Positions 43,793-52,124 of a stretch of DNA of 64,000 bases are shown here, piece after piece. Source of the stretch: Kribbella pittospori (GTDB taxonomy: Bacteria; Actinomycetota; Actinomycetes; Propionibacteriales; Kribbellaceae); assembly GCF_004331465.1 (NCBI RefSeq), contig NZ_SJKB01000017.1, positions 83,695 to 147,694 of the forward strand. Reading direction: 5' to 3'. The notes beneath the pieces were generated by a model, which was not told the DNA's origin, did not search any database, and saw only the letters and a program-made list of their open reading frames with translations. The position numbers and the translations under genes are program-made. Each line of letters starts with the position of its first letter. The stretch's first letter is position 1.

Positions 43793-44700
43793 CAAGCTGC
43801 CACGCTCGACGCCGGCCAACCGGACAGCTCAGTGACCTCGCCGTCGTCGTCGATCAGCCGGGCCGGGTGACCAGCCAAGGTCAGTCGCCCGAGAGCCGCC
43901 TCCCCTGTCGCGACCAGCGCCGTACTGAAGGTGTTGGCCCGTACTGCGGTCGGCGCCCAGACCGACGCGGTTCGCCACCGACCATCCGCGGGCTTGCCGG
44001 TGCGCGGGTCGATGAGGTGGTGCGCGTAGCCGGTCGGCGTCTGCCAGCGTCGTACTGTCCGGGTAGAGGTCGTCAGACCGCCGTGAGCGAGGGTGACGAG
44101 TACGCCGGGGTCACCGGCACGCTCGGCGACCGTTATTACCCACGGCTTGACCGGATTGCCGGCCGCACGAAGGTCTCCACCGATCTCGACCAGGACTGCG
44201 CAGCCGTAGCGCTTGCCGAGCACCAGGGCGGCCCGGTCGGCGGTCCATGCCTTCGCGATCGCGCCGAGGTCCAGCGCACAGTCCTTCGGTACGCCGAGCA
44301 GCGCGAGCTTCCGGTTGAGCTGGACCTGCTGCCAGCCGGGGCTCGGTTTCGGGTCGGCCAGTGGTTCCGAGAAGCGTCGCCGTACCGCCTCGATGTCGTC
44401 GTCGTAGCCGGCCGCGATCACCGCGGCGCCGACCGTCGGGTCGACCGCGCCACCGCTCACCGAGGCCGCGACCAGGCTCACGTCGACCAGGTCGACGAGC
44501 AGACGCGAGACCGGGACGAGGGCGCCGGCGCGGGCGTTGACGATCGAGAGCTCGGAGTCCGGGCGGAACCGGCCGGCCGCCTTGTCGACGCGATCCATCA
44601 GCGCCTTGAGCTCACCACAGGCGGCGCCGAGAACGGCTGGGTTGTCGACGGTCAGGCGGACGGTGCAGCTCCACGCGGTCCAGGTACGCGAGGCGCTCAT
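43792..44700 (-). CDS. apbE: FAD:protein FMN transferase
   Basis: A 302-residue ApbE-family enzyme that attaches FMN from FAD to a Thr/Ser of extracytoplasmic redox proteins. Signatures are LGAIAKAWTADRAALVL, the GGDL motif in VLVEIGGDLRAAG, and HHLIDPRTGKPADGRW. No signal peptide is visible at the start. ATG at 44700 overlaps the stop of the Ser/Gly-rich protein (ATGA). A canonical FMN-binding-domain target is not encoded in this operon. Confidence 0.92.
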   Translation of the reverse strand: MSASRTWTAWSCTVRLTVDNPAVLGAACGELKALMDRVDKAAGRFRPDSELSIVNARAGALVPVSRLLVDLVDVSLVAASVSGGAVDPTVGAAVIAAGYDDDIEAVRRRFSEPLADPKPSPGWQQVQLNRKLALLGVPKDCALDLGAIAKAWTADRAALVLGKRYGCAVLVEIGGDLRAAGNPVKPWVITVAERAGDPGVLVTLAHGGLTTSTRTVRRWQTPTGYAHHLIDPRTGKPADGRWRTASVWAPTAVRANTFSTALVATGEAALGRLTLAGHPARLIDDDGEVTELSGWPASSVAA

Positions 44701-45011
44701 GATCCGTTGCTCCCGCCCTGCGAGGTCGAGCCGGACGAGGCCGAGCCGAGCCCACTCGAGCTGCTGCTGTCGTCGGAACTGGAACCACCGGAGCTGGAAC
44801 CTGTGCCGGAACTGGAGCCTGAGCCGGAGCTGTTGGAGCTCACGGAGGTGCCGGAGCTGCCGCTGTCGGCCTGCCGTGCGGACACGATCGCGACGGACAG
44901 CCCGGTGCCGCCGATGCCGAGGACCGCTGTCGCGATCGCGGCCGCGGACGCCCGGCGCAGCCAGCGCCGGCGAGCTGAGTGGGACTCTTCGAACGCCTCT
45001 GTGGTGACCAT
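44697..45011 (-). CDS. Ser/Gly-rich single-pass membrane protein
   Basis: A 104-residue protein with a basic N-terminus (SARRRWLRRASAAAIATAVL), one membrane helix and an outer tail of about 55 residues made almost only of Ser and Gly. It occupies the place in this operon where an FMN-binding protein is usual, but no (S/T)GA(S/T) flavinylation motif or FMN-binding fold is seen. It may be a surface linker or a truncated partner of ApbE. Confidence 0.75.
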   Translation of the reverse strand: MVTTEAFEESHSARRRWLRRASAAAIATAVLGIGGTGLSVAIVSARQADSGSSGTSVSSNSSGSGSSSGTGSSSGGSSSDDSSSSSGLGSASSGSTSQGGSNGS

Positions 45012-45107
45012 GCCGCCAGCCTCGCGGCAGACCCATCAGCCGCACTCCAAGAGACCGTCAAGCCAGCATCAAGTTCTGCTGAAAGCTCTCTGAGAGGCCG
45101 TCTCAGG

Positions 45108-45608
45108 TCAGCAGTTCCCGCTCACCTCAGGTGGGCAGTCGTTGCCCTCGTGCTTGCGGATGGTGTCGACGATCTCGTCCGACACCTCACCCAGCACGGC
45201 CAGCCGGTCGGGCCCGAAGACGTCGACGAAGAACTCGCGGATCCGGGCCGCGTGGGCCGGAGCACAGGCCTCGATCGCCGCCATCCCCTCCGCGGTGATC
45301 GCGATCTCCGGGTACCGGGAGTCGCAGGCCACCTTCTGGATCAGGCCGCGCTTCTCCATCCGGGTCAGGTGGTGTGACATCCGGCTCTTCTCCCACTGCG
45401 TCGCCCGGCCCAGCTCGAAGGCCCGCATCCGCCCGGTCTCCGACTCGGACAGATTCACCAGGATCTCGAAGTCCGACTTGGACAGGCCGTACTCCCGCTG
45501 GAGATGACGCTCCATGTGCGTCTCCAGCGTCTTGTGCATCAGCAGGTAGCTGCGCCACGCCTTCTGCTCGTCGTCGTCGAGCCACGGTCCCTTGCCCACG
45601 AGAACCAT
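45108..45608 (-). CDS. MarR-family transcriptional regulator
   Basis: A 166-residue regulator. The winged helix-turn-helix is at LSKSDFEILVNLSESETGRM and FELGRATQWEKSRMSHHLTR, with flanking dimerisation helices. ATG at 45608 is chosen; an upstream start would run through the operator. It faces the NmrA-type gene at 45693, and two copies of GTTGACACATCAAC lie in the gap, probably its binding sites. Confidence 0.9.
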   Translation of the reverse strand: MVLVGKGPWLDDDEQKAWRSYLLMHKTLETHMERHLQREYGLSKSDFEILVNLSESETGRMRAFELGRATQWEKSRMSHHLTRMEKRGLIQKVACDSRYPEIAITAEGMAAIEACAPAHAARIREFFVDVFGPDRLAVLGEVSDEIVDTIRKHEGNDCPPEVSGNC

Positions 45609-45620
45609 CGTACCCGACCG

Positions 45621-45672
45621 GGTTGACACATCAACCAGGCGAGCTAATATCGATCGTGTTGACACATCAACC
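45621..45672. promoter_or_regulatory. twin palindromic operators and sigma-70-type promoter
   Basis: GGTTGACACATCAACC at 45621-45636 and GTTGACACATCAACC at 45658-45672 are near-identical palindromes 36 bases apart. The first contains a consensus -35 TTGACA (45623-45628), and TAATAT at 45645-45650 gives a 16-base spacer, an excellent housekeeping promoter for the gene at 45693. The second palindrome covers the expected transcription start. The adjacent MarR protein is the likely repressor. Confidence 0.8.
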
Positions 45673-45692
45673 TAAGCACTGGGGAGTTCGAT

Positions 45693-46672
45693 ATGACTGA
45701 GCAGAAGCTGATCGCCGTGGTCGGGGCCACCGGGGCCCAGGGCGGCGGACTGGCCCGCGCGATCCTGGCCGATCCGTCCGGCGAGTTCGGCGTACGGGCG
45801 CTGACCCGCAACCCGGAGTCCGCGAAGGCGAAGGAGCTGGCCGCGGCCGGCGCCGAGGTGGTCGCGGCCGACCTGGACGACGAGGCGAGCGTGCGAGCAG
45901 CCTTCGAGGGCGTGTACGGCGCCTTCGTGGTGACGAACTACTGGGTCGATCGCACTCCCGAGGAGGAGGCGGCCCGGACCCGCGCGGAGATGGAGCTCCA
46001 GCAGGCCGACATCGCCGCGACCGCCGCGAAAGACGCCGGCGTCGCGCACGTGATCTGGTCGACCCTCGAGGACACCAGGCCGTTCTTCAGCGACCGCGAC
46101 GACGTACCGAGCCTGACGACGGGCGCTACAAGGTGCCGCACTTCGACGCGAAGGGCGAGGCGGACGAGCTGTTCACGAAGTACGGCGTACCGACGACGTT
46201 CCTGCGGACCACGTTCTACTTCGATGCCTTCATCAACGGGATGCCGCCGGCCCGCGGCGAGGACGGCAGGCTGACGATCTCGATGCCGATGGCGGACCGG
46301 CTGCTGTCCGGCATCGCGTCCGAGGACATCGGCCGGACCGCTTTCGCGATCCTCAAGCGCGGTACGGAGTTCATCGGCGAGACCGTGAGCATCGCCGGCG
46401 ACCACCTGACCGGCAAGGAGTACGCCGCCGGCCTGTCCGACGTACTCGGCGAGGAGGTCGTCTACCAGCCCCCGACCTGGGAGGACTACCGCGCCTTCCC
46501 GTTCCCGCTGGCCATCGAGTTCAGCAACATGTTCCAGTTCTACGCCGAAGACGCCGACCGCTTCACCGGCGACCGCGACCTGGCCAAGGTCCGCGCCCTC
46601 AACCCGTCCCTGCAGTCCTTCGCCACTTGGCTCGAGGCCCACAAGGACGAACTGAAGTCCGCCCAGAACTAA
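45693..46672 (+). pseudogene. NmrA-family oxidoreductase, frameshifted
   Basis: Two overlapping frames together make one NmrA/HSCARG-type NAD(P)-binding protein of about 326 residues. The first frame runs from MTEQKLIAVVGATGAQGGGL to DRDDVPSL; the second continues with a sequence like VPHFDAKGEADELFTKYG to the end at 46672. The switch is at about 46115, where GCCTGACGACGGG appears to have lost one G from GCCTGGACGACGGG. Everything else, including a strong promoter, looks intact, so a sequencing error or recent mutation is likely. Confidence 0.85.
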
Positions 46673-46713
46673 CGATCCGAACGCTTCGAACCAGCGGCGG
46701 GCGGCTGGGATGG

Positions 46714-47457
46714 TCAGCGTGGCAGGCGGCGGGTGTCGATCAGTTGCTGGGCGACGTCGCGGAGTTTGGTGTTGGTGTCTTGGGAGTAGCGCCTCAGGAT
46801 CGCGAACGCCCGGTCACCGTCCACGCCATAGCGCTCCATCAAGATCCCCATCGCCTGCCCGACCAGCTTGCGCGCATCCACGGCCTGATCCATGGTCGCC
46901 TCGTTGCGAGCGGTCGCGACCGCGACCGAGGCATGCCGGGCCAGGATGCGGGCGATCGCCTCGTCGTCAGTGCCGAACGCATCCGGCTCGACGCTGTACA
47001 GACCCAGCACACCGACAATGGAGGCCGTCGTCGCGAGCGGAACATCGAGCACGCTCCGAACCCCCAGTGAACGCACCTTGGCCGCCCACTCCGGCCACCG
47101 CTGATCTGTCGCCGTATCGCGGACCAGAAGCGACGCCCGGCCCTGCATGACCTCAACCAGCGGTCCGGTACCTGCCGTCATCTGCCAGCGGTAGATCTCG
47201 GCGACCATCGGATCCGTCGCCGCCGGCACCTCGGGTCGGCCACGGACCGCAAGTGCGACACCCGCATAGGAGCAGTTCAGCGCCTGCAACGCGAACTGAA
47301 CCACTGCATCCACCGTCTCGCCGACGCCACCGGACTCGTGCAACTCCATCGCAAGCCGCGCGAACACGTCCGCCGGCCCACCCGCGTGCGGATCAGGCCG
47401 ACCGTCCACCACCTCGCCGTCACCATCCACTGGTACGGCGTCAGCAGGCGATTCCAT
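46714..47457 (-). CDS. GAF and ANTAR domain regulator
   Basis: A 247-residue protein with an N-terminal GAF sensor domain (CSYAGVALAVRGRPEVPA to VGVLGLYSVEPDAF) and a C-terminal ANTAR RNA-binding domain (KLVGQAMGILMERYGVDGDR, then RRYSQDTNTKLRDVAQQLID). ANTAR proteins bind paired hairpins in nascent RNA and prevent termination. ATG at 47457 is chosen. The signal sensed by the GAF domain and the RNA targets are unknown. A second ANTAR-type C-terminus lies at the right edge of the window. Confidence 0.9.
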   Translation of the reverse strand: MESPADAVPVDGDGEVVDGRPDPHAGGPADVFARLAMELHESGGVGETVDAVVQFALQALNCSYAGVALAVRGRPEVPAATDPMVAEIYRWQMTAGTGPLVEVMQGRASLLVRDTATDQRWPEWAAKVRSLGVRSVLDVPLATTASIVGVLGLYSVEPDAFGTDDEAIARILARHASVAVATARNEATMDQAVDARKLVGQAMGILMERYGVDGDRAFAILRRYSQDTNTKLRDVAQQLIDTRRLPR

Positions 47458-47843
47458 GCCACCATCATGCTCCCATCCGGATCTGTTGACCCGGATCATC
47501 TGGACGACCAGAGAGCGCGTCGGCAATGGGCCAGGCTGGCACGTCGTGAGGTGGCGCCACACATCGCGGCGGCCGCTGACTGCATCATCAGATCGCCGGC
47601 GTACAGGCAGACCGACGCGGGACTTGTTGTTCAGGAGCCCTGAATCAGACGATTGACCTGTTGACTGCGCAGGCGGTCAAGCCGTCGACGCTCGCGCTGC
47701 CATTTGCCGAGAGCAACCAATCTGCCAGGCGACTGCAGTCCGCGCGCCCGCGCTCTGGTGTTGTCGAGCAGGCGAAGGCTGCGACTGAGCTCCTTCAATG
47801 CCACCTGAACCGCAAACCTGGCTAACTGCCGGCCGCCCCGCAG
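47458..47843. other. 386-bp region with at most one small frame
   Basis: Between the GAF-ANTAR gene and the 100-residue gene I see no strong gene. The only frame with a protein-like sequence is the 57-codon minus-strand frame listed at 47631-47804. The rest has no clear promoter, repeat or terminator. Confidence 0.5.
47631..47804 (-). CDS. possible small basic protein in frame after the UGA of the upstream gene
   Basis: A 57-codon frame from GTG at 47804 reads VALKELSRSLRLLDNTRARA and then LGKWQRERRRLDRLRSQQVN. It is open right back to, and in frame with, the UGA stop of the 100-residue gene at 47844, so it could be a separate small gene with a weak ribosome site, a readthrough extension, or a remnant. 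Its third-position GC is lower than in neighbouring genes. Confidence 0.3.
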   Translation of the reverse strand: MALKELSRSLRLLDNTRARARGLQSPGRLVALGKWQRERRRLDRLRSQQVNRLIQGS

Positions 47844-48146
47844 TCAGCCCGTCATCGCTCTCGGGATCACCCGGGACACGTCCGTCGGAGTGGAGCGGGA
47901 TGCGCGTGACCACGTGAGGTGATCGAGATCGACGCCGGCCACCGCCCGGCCGAGGTCGGCGGCGTACTGGCGCATGGTGCCGATCGTCGGTCCGTCGCTC
48001 CAGACGATCTGCCACTCGCCGCGACGCTGTGGCGATGGGCGGGCGCTCACGGCCACTCCGGAGCGGATGGTGAGTTGATGCACGAATCTACAGACGAGGC
48101 CGGCGTCTCCACGCGGTCGGCTGATTCGTAGGACTCTGGTACTCAT
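47844..48146 (-). CDS. 100-residue protein of unknown function
   Basis: Starts at ATG 48146 with GGAGA nine bases upstream. Contains RRGEWQIVWSDGPTIGTMRQ and LDHLTWSRASRSTPTDV, which look like a small globular actinobacterial protein rather than a shadow frame; no membrane segment or known motif is visible. Lies between the GAF-ANTAR gene and a membrane protein gene on the same strand. Confidence 0.6.
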   Translation of the reverse strand: MSTRVLRISRPRGDAGLVCRFVHQLTIRSGVAVSARPSPQRRGEWQIVWSDGPTIGTMRQYAADLGRAVAGVDLDHLTWSRASRSTPTDVSRVIPRAMTG

Positions 48147-48254
48147 GGCGGGGTTCTCCGCGACTTCAAGCGGCCGTTGCGGGCTCTTTTTGAACCTCGG
48201 CGCAAGCTCCCGGTACCCAGCTCAATCCCTTGTATTGCGTGTGTTTGGGATCTT

Positions 48255-48860
48255 TCAGGTGTCCGGTCCGCGCGAATCCGACGCTTCATCCTCGATGAAG
48301 CCGCGCGGGTTGCCTCCCGCGCTGGCGGCCGACGCCAACCAGGCGCTGAAGCCACCGGGATCACGACGCTCCAACTCATCGAGGCAACGCTGCCGGGCAG
48401 CCGCGATCTGCAGGTGAACTGACGGCGTACCGGCTTGCTGAAGAGCTGCGTAGCTTGCCTGCCACTGCCGACAGAGCTGGGCGGTGGACATTGTGTACTC
48501 GTCGTCACCGACGACCGCCGGCCGGAACCTCTCCCCGTACCAGCGCAGAGCACCAGGCGAGGTTGCCCAGAAGGCCAGCACCAGGAGGAAGAACGCGACG
48601 TTCAGGATCTGGCCGAGGCCGAGTACGGCGAGCCAGGTGCCGCACGCGACCGTGGCGACACGGAGCCAATGACCCGCCCTTCGTGGTTCGAGACCCGAAT
48701 CCCGGATCTCGCGGTCGATGGGCAGAGTGACGCAGGCGGTGGCCGCCAGCAGAACCAGCGGAATGAGCAGTTCGACAGGGATGAGGATCGCGCCGTACAC
48801 AACGCCCGGAGCAGCGCACAGGAGGCAACTTGCCAACCAGAGGCGGCGATACGTTGCCAC
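48255..48860 (-). CDS. membrane protein of unknown function
   Basis: A 201-residue protein with about four hydrophobic helices in the first 100 residues (RLWLASCLLCAAPGVVYGAI, LGLGQILNVAFFLLVLAF) and a soluble helical C-terminus of about 90 residues (TMSTAQLCRQWQASYAALQQ). No family is recognised. Convergent or overlapping reading frames on the plus strand in this stretch look like shadows. Confidence 0.65.
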   Translation of the reverse strand: MATYRRLWLASCLLCAAPGVVYGAILIPVELLIPLVLLAATACVTLPIDREIRDSGLEPRRAGHWLRVATVACGTWLAVLGLGQILNVAFFLLVLAFWATSPGALRWYGERFRPAVVGDDEYTMSTAQLCRQWQASYAALQQAGTPSVHLQIAAARQRCLDELERRDPGGFSAWLASAASAGGNPRGFIEDEASDSRGPDT

Positions 48861-48949
48861 TCGGCTCAGCGTCCTTCCGGCGTTCGCCGACAGCCATCAT
48901 GTGGATCCCCCACACCTGGTGCCGCAGCAGTTCCGTAGCCTTGGGGTCC

Positions 48950-49291
48950 ATGAGTTGGTTGAGGACGGCGCAGGAGTCGGTCGCCAGACGACAACTCGCC
49001 GCGCTTGCTGCGAGGCTCAGGACCGAAAGCTCTGACGCAATGGGATGTCATGTGCGCGCCGCGATCGACCAGCACGCCGCGGCCGTGCGTGACATCCTGG
49101 CGATGACCGCCGGCCGGGCCGGACCGATTCAGCTCGCGGCCTATGCGCGAGGCATCCAGGATGTCGCGGCGGATCGGGGGTGGCATCCAGACACCGGCGC
49201 CCCGGACTGGGTCACGCTGCGTCTTCTTGCGGCATGTGACCTGGCCCTGTCCGACCGGCGTTCTCGGATCCACAGCTTGCCGACGTTCTGA
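48950..49291 (+). CDS. small actinobacterial protein (resembles DUF6401)
   Basis: A 113-residue protein starting at ATG 48950. It contains AIDQHAAAVRDILAMTAGRA, AYARGIQDVAADRGWHPD and DWVTLRLLAACDLAL, a pattern I associate with the DUF6401 family of small helical proteins in actinomycetes. Function is unknown. The family name is recalled from motif appearance and should be treated as tentative. Confidence 0.6.
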   Translation: MSWLRTAQESVARRQLAALAARLRTESSDAMGCHVRAAIDQHAAAVRDILAMTAGRAGPIQLAAYARGIQDVAADRGWHPDTGAPDWVTLRLLAACDLALSDRRSRIHSLPTF

Positions 49292-49350
49292 GGCCGACCC
49301 GAGGGCGCCACGCGAGCGGCGCCGCCCAGGGCGGATCGCAACGGCCCTTG

Positions 49351-50178
49351 TCAGGATCGCCGGAGGTCGTCCGGTGGCGGAGGAGGGGTCTGCGGCCGGT
49401 CGCCGAGGCTGCTGCCGACACCGGTCGTCGAACTGCTCGTCGGCTCGTTGGGCAACCGCTCCCACTGACTCCGTTGAGCGTCCTCACGTCCTCGTTCGTA
49501 CGCCTCGTCGCGGGAACGGGCGTTCGGGAAGTCGTCCTCGGCCCGGGACAGCCAGCGTTCCCAGCGACGCTGCATGGGGCGGATCATGCCGCCGCCCATA
49601 CCGACCACGACCACGCCGCCGACGGTGGCGAGAACAGCGATCAGTACCGGCGTCGTCACGGTCGTCGCGACTCCGATCTGGTTGAGCGCCGCGATCACAC
49701 CGAGGGCGATCACGAAGATCTGGATCACCTTCGCGACCAGCTGTCCGTAGCTCAGGGCGCTCAACGCGCTGCCGACAAGATCGCGCAGGACGTTGGCGAT
49801 GGCCGCGGCAATGACCACGATGACGATCGCGACGACCGCACGAGGCAACCAGCCCACGATCGCGGCGAGCAGATCGCTGACCGGGTTGGGCCCGAAGACT
49901 CCGAAGGCGAATTGCAGTGCGATCAGCAGGACGGCGTAGTAGACCAAGGCCGCGATGAGTCCGCTCGCGTCGTATCTGGATTGCTCGAGTGCGCGTCCGA
50001 CACCACCACGCTCGACCGCGTGGTCGAAGCCGACGCGACTCAGTACGACGTCGACGATTTTGCGCAGTGCTTTGGCAATCAGCCATCCGATCAGCAGGAT
50101 GACCAGGAACAATGCGAATTTCGGCAGGAACGTGATGATCGCGCCGACCGCATCGTTCCATGACTGGGTGAGATCCAT
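49351..50178 (-). CDS. conserved TM-helix (mechanosensitive-channel-like) membrane protein
   Basis: A 275-residue membrane protein with four or five helices: FALFLVILLIGWLIAKALRK and LLIALQFAFGVFGPNPVSDL, then IVGWLPRAVVAIVIVVIAAA. This is the conserved TM-helix repeat (CmpX type) related to small mechanosensitive channels. The C-terminal 60 residues are charged and Pro-rich. ATG at 50178 is supported by a stress-type promoter at 50255-50279 whose start site would fall downstream of the alternative ATG at 50250. Confidence 0.8.
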   Translation of the reverse strand: MDLTQSWNDAVGAIITFLPKFALFLVILLIGWLIAKALRKIVDVVLSRVGFDHAVERGGVGRALEQSRYDASGLIAALVYYAVLLIALQFAFGVFGPNPVSDLLAAIVGWLPRAVVAIVIVVIAAAIANVLRDLVGSALSALSYGQLVAKVIQIFVIALGVIAALNQIGVATTVTTPVLIAVLATVGGVVVVGMGGGMIRPMQRRWERWLSRAEDDFPNARSRDEAYERGREDAQRSQWERLPNEPTSSSTTGVGSSLGDRPQTPPPPPDDLRRS

Positions 50179-50254
50179 GGCTTCCGCTTCCCTTCGACCA
50201 GCCCGGCCGATCTCCCCAGCGGATGTCGGGCGTCCTCGTTTGTCCGACATCCAG

Positions 50255-50279
50255 GTACCCTCTTTCTCCGCGAAAACGC
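50255..50279 (-). promoter_or_regulatory. SigB/SigF-type promoter candidate for the TM-helix protein
   Basis: On the minus strand GCGT (50279-50276), a 15-base spacer and GGGTAC (50260-50255) match the actinobacterial stress-sigma pattern GNNT-N14-16-GGGTAY. It lies about 70 bases upstream of the ATG at 50178. Confidence 0.5.
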
Positions 50280-50307
50280 CCGAGTTCCGGATATCCGACG
50301 AGAGACG

Positions 50308-50332
50308 GTGTGCTGTACCTGTTACGGGGTAC
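50308..50332 (+). promoter_or_regulatory. SigB/SigF-type promoter candidate for the kinase gene
   Basis: GTGT (50308-50311), a 15-base spacer and GGGTAC (50327-50332) match the stress-sigma pattern on the plus strand, pointing at the kinase gene at 50487. The leader would be about 148 bases, longer than usual. Confidence 0.45.
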
Positions 50333-50486
50333 CGGGCTGTGTGGTCGGAAGTGGACGACTTCCGGCATTCGGCGGCTCCCGGAGCAACCGCATCGCCTCC
50401 AGCAATTACCGGTTGGATCCCTCCCTCCGTGAGCCCACTGGACAATCGATGTACATGCATTGCCCGGGCCCGGGTACCGATCTGCG

Positions 50487-51686
50487 GTGAGCCAAGTGGA
50501 TGGACTGGTGGCAGGCCGATACCGGCTGGGGGATTTCCTCGGTCGCGGCGGGATGGGCGAGGTCTACCGAGCGACCGACGAGGTGTTACGCCGGCCGGTG
50601 GCCGTCAAGTTGATGCTGCCGATCCCGCAGACATTGGCCGCTGCGGCCCGATTCCTGCGTGAGGCGCGTGCTACCGCCCGGATCCGTGACCCTCATGTGG
50701 TCGCGGCGTACGACTTCGGCAAGCACGGCGAGGGGTATTTCCTCGCGATGGAGCTCATGACGGGACGGACGGTCGGCGACGAACTCAGGCGTCACGGCCC
50801 GTTGTCGCCCGAACGCGCAAGATGCATTGTCAGGCAGGCTGCGGCGGGACTCGCCGCAGCTCATCGGCACGGCATCGTGCACCGCGACATCAAGCCGGGC
50901 AACCTCCTGCTGGGAGATGACGGGACAGTCAAGGTCGCAGACTTCGGCATCGTGAGATTCGCCGAGGACACAACGACGACGCTGACGTCGACCGGGCAGA
51001 TCGTCGGTACGAGTCACTACCTGTCGCCGGAGCGGGCTGTGGGTAAGCCTGCCGAGGGAGCGTCGGACGTGTACGCGCTCGGCTGTGTGCTGTATCAGCT
51101 GGTGACCGGGCATCCGCCGTTCCTGGCCGACGATCCCGCCTCCATCATGTTCCAGCACGTCCAGCGGGAGCCGATCCCACCGAGCGAACTGCGGGCCGAA
51201 CTGGCGGGTGAGTTCGAGGCGCTGCTGCTGTGGATGCTGGCCAAGGATCCCGTACGTCGACCGACCGCCGCCCAGGTAGCCGATGGTGTGCCTCCCCCCG
51301 TCAGCGTCGATACCACGGAGATCGCGGTCGTTTCACCACGCGGGCGGCGTCGGCCCGTGCTCGCCGGCGTCGCGGCGGCACTCGCGCTCTCGGTCTCGGC
51401 GACACTCGGCATCATCCTCGAAACCAGAGGTGTCGAGGTTCCCGTGACGAACGACCTGACCCCTGGACGCGGTGCCGCGAACCCGCCGGCGGTCACACAG
51501 ACCACCGTGACGGTGAAACCCACCCCATCACGCCCTCAGACTTCAGCGCCGACCGCGAATCGGCCGCACACTCCCTCCGCCTCGAAGTCACACCGCAGAA
51601 CAGGCAAGTCTTCCGAACTGGCACCGCCTGCCAAGGACAAACCGGCGAAGACCAAGCCAGGCAAGCCGAAGAAGCCGGAGCACTGA
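50487..51686 (+). CDS. transmembrane Ser/Thr protein kinase (PknB-like)
   Basis: A 399-residue eukaryotic-type kinase. The P-loop is GRGGMGEVYRATDE, the ATP Lys VAVKLM, the catalytic loop IVHRDIKPGNLLLG, DFG in VADFGIVRFAED and the APE-like loop YLSPERAVG; the kinase domain covers residues about 10-265. A single helix (VLAGVAAALALSVSATLGI) separates it from a short outer tail rich in Pro, Thr and Lys with no PASTA repeats. GTG at 50487 is the start. Substrates are unknown; the gas vesicle and stress proteins nearby are candidates only by position. Confidence 0.92.
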   Translation: MSQVDGLVAGRYRLGDFLGRGGMGEVYRATDEVLRRPVAVKLMLPIPQTLAAAARFLREARATARIRDPHVVAAYDFGKHGEGYFLAMELMTGRTVGDELRRHGPLSPERARCIVRQAAAGLAAAHRHGIVHRDIKPGNLLLGDDGTVKVADFGIVRFAEDTTTTLTSTGQIVGTSHYLSPERAVGKPAEGASDVYALGCVLYQLVTGHPPFLADDPASIMFQHVQREPIPPSELRAELAGEFEALLLWMLAKDPVRRPTAAQVADGVPPPVSVDTTEIAVVSPRGRRRPVLAGVAAALALSVSATLGIILETRGVEVPVTNDLTPGRGAANPPAVTQTTVTVKPTPSRPQTSAPTANRPHTPSASKSHRRTGKSSELAPPAKDKPAKTKPGKPKKPEH

Positions 51687-51726
51687 CCAGGCCCTGCTAC
51701 GACGGTGCTGCCGGGCGCTCGCTCGA

Positions 51727-52110
51727 TCAGTCGGTTTCGAGCCTGTCCGGGAGAATGACATTCAGCAGCCAGCTGACCACGGTGATGATCAGCGCTCCGA
51801 CCACTGCGGTGCCGAAGCCCTCGACGTGGAACCCCAGGTCGAGGCCGTCGCTGATCCAGGATGTCAGCAGCAGCATCAGTGCGTTGATGACGAAGATCAG
51901 CAGGCCCAGTGTCAGGATGATGAACGGCAACGACAGCAGCGTCGCCAGCGGCTTGACGAAAGCATTCACGAGTCCGAAGATCGCGGCGACCACAAGCAGG
52001 GTGATGACCCGGCGGGTGTCGGTCGTTCCTTCAATGGTGATGCCGCTCAGCAGCCAGGCGGCGACCGCGAGCGCGATCGCGTTCACCACGAGCCTGATCA
52101 ACAGTTTCAT
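51727..52110 (-). CDS. four-TM phage-holin-IV-like membrane protein
   Basis: A 127-residue membrane protein with four helices: LLIRLVVNAIALAVAAWLLS at the start, VITLLVVAAIFGLVNAFVK, FIILTLGLLIFVINALMLLL and AVVGALIITVVSWLLNVILP. It belongs to the mycobacterial four-TMS holin-like superfamily (YvlD-like), small membrane proteins linked to envelope stress. Last gene of the leftward gas vesicle run, 14 bases after the preceding gene. Confidence 0.85.
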   Translation of the reverse strand: MKLLIRLVVNAIALAVAAWLLSGITIEGTTDTRRVITLLVVAAIFGLVNAFVKPLATLLSLPFIILTLGLLIFVINALMLLLTSWISDGLDLGFHVEGFGTAVVGALIITVVSWLLNVILPDRLETD

Positions 52111-52124
52111 GGCCTGCCTCCAGC

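Larger units (their letters stand above)
50179..50486. other. 308-bp divergent region between membrane protein and kinase genes
   Basis: No gene is seen. The region contains two SigB/SigF-like promoter matches in opposite directions (listed separately) and a run of short palindromes such as CCCGGGCCCGGG near 50463-50474. The kinase would have a leader of roughly 150 bases. Confidence 0.6.
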
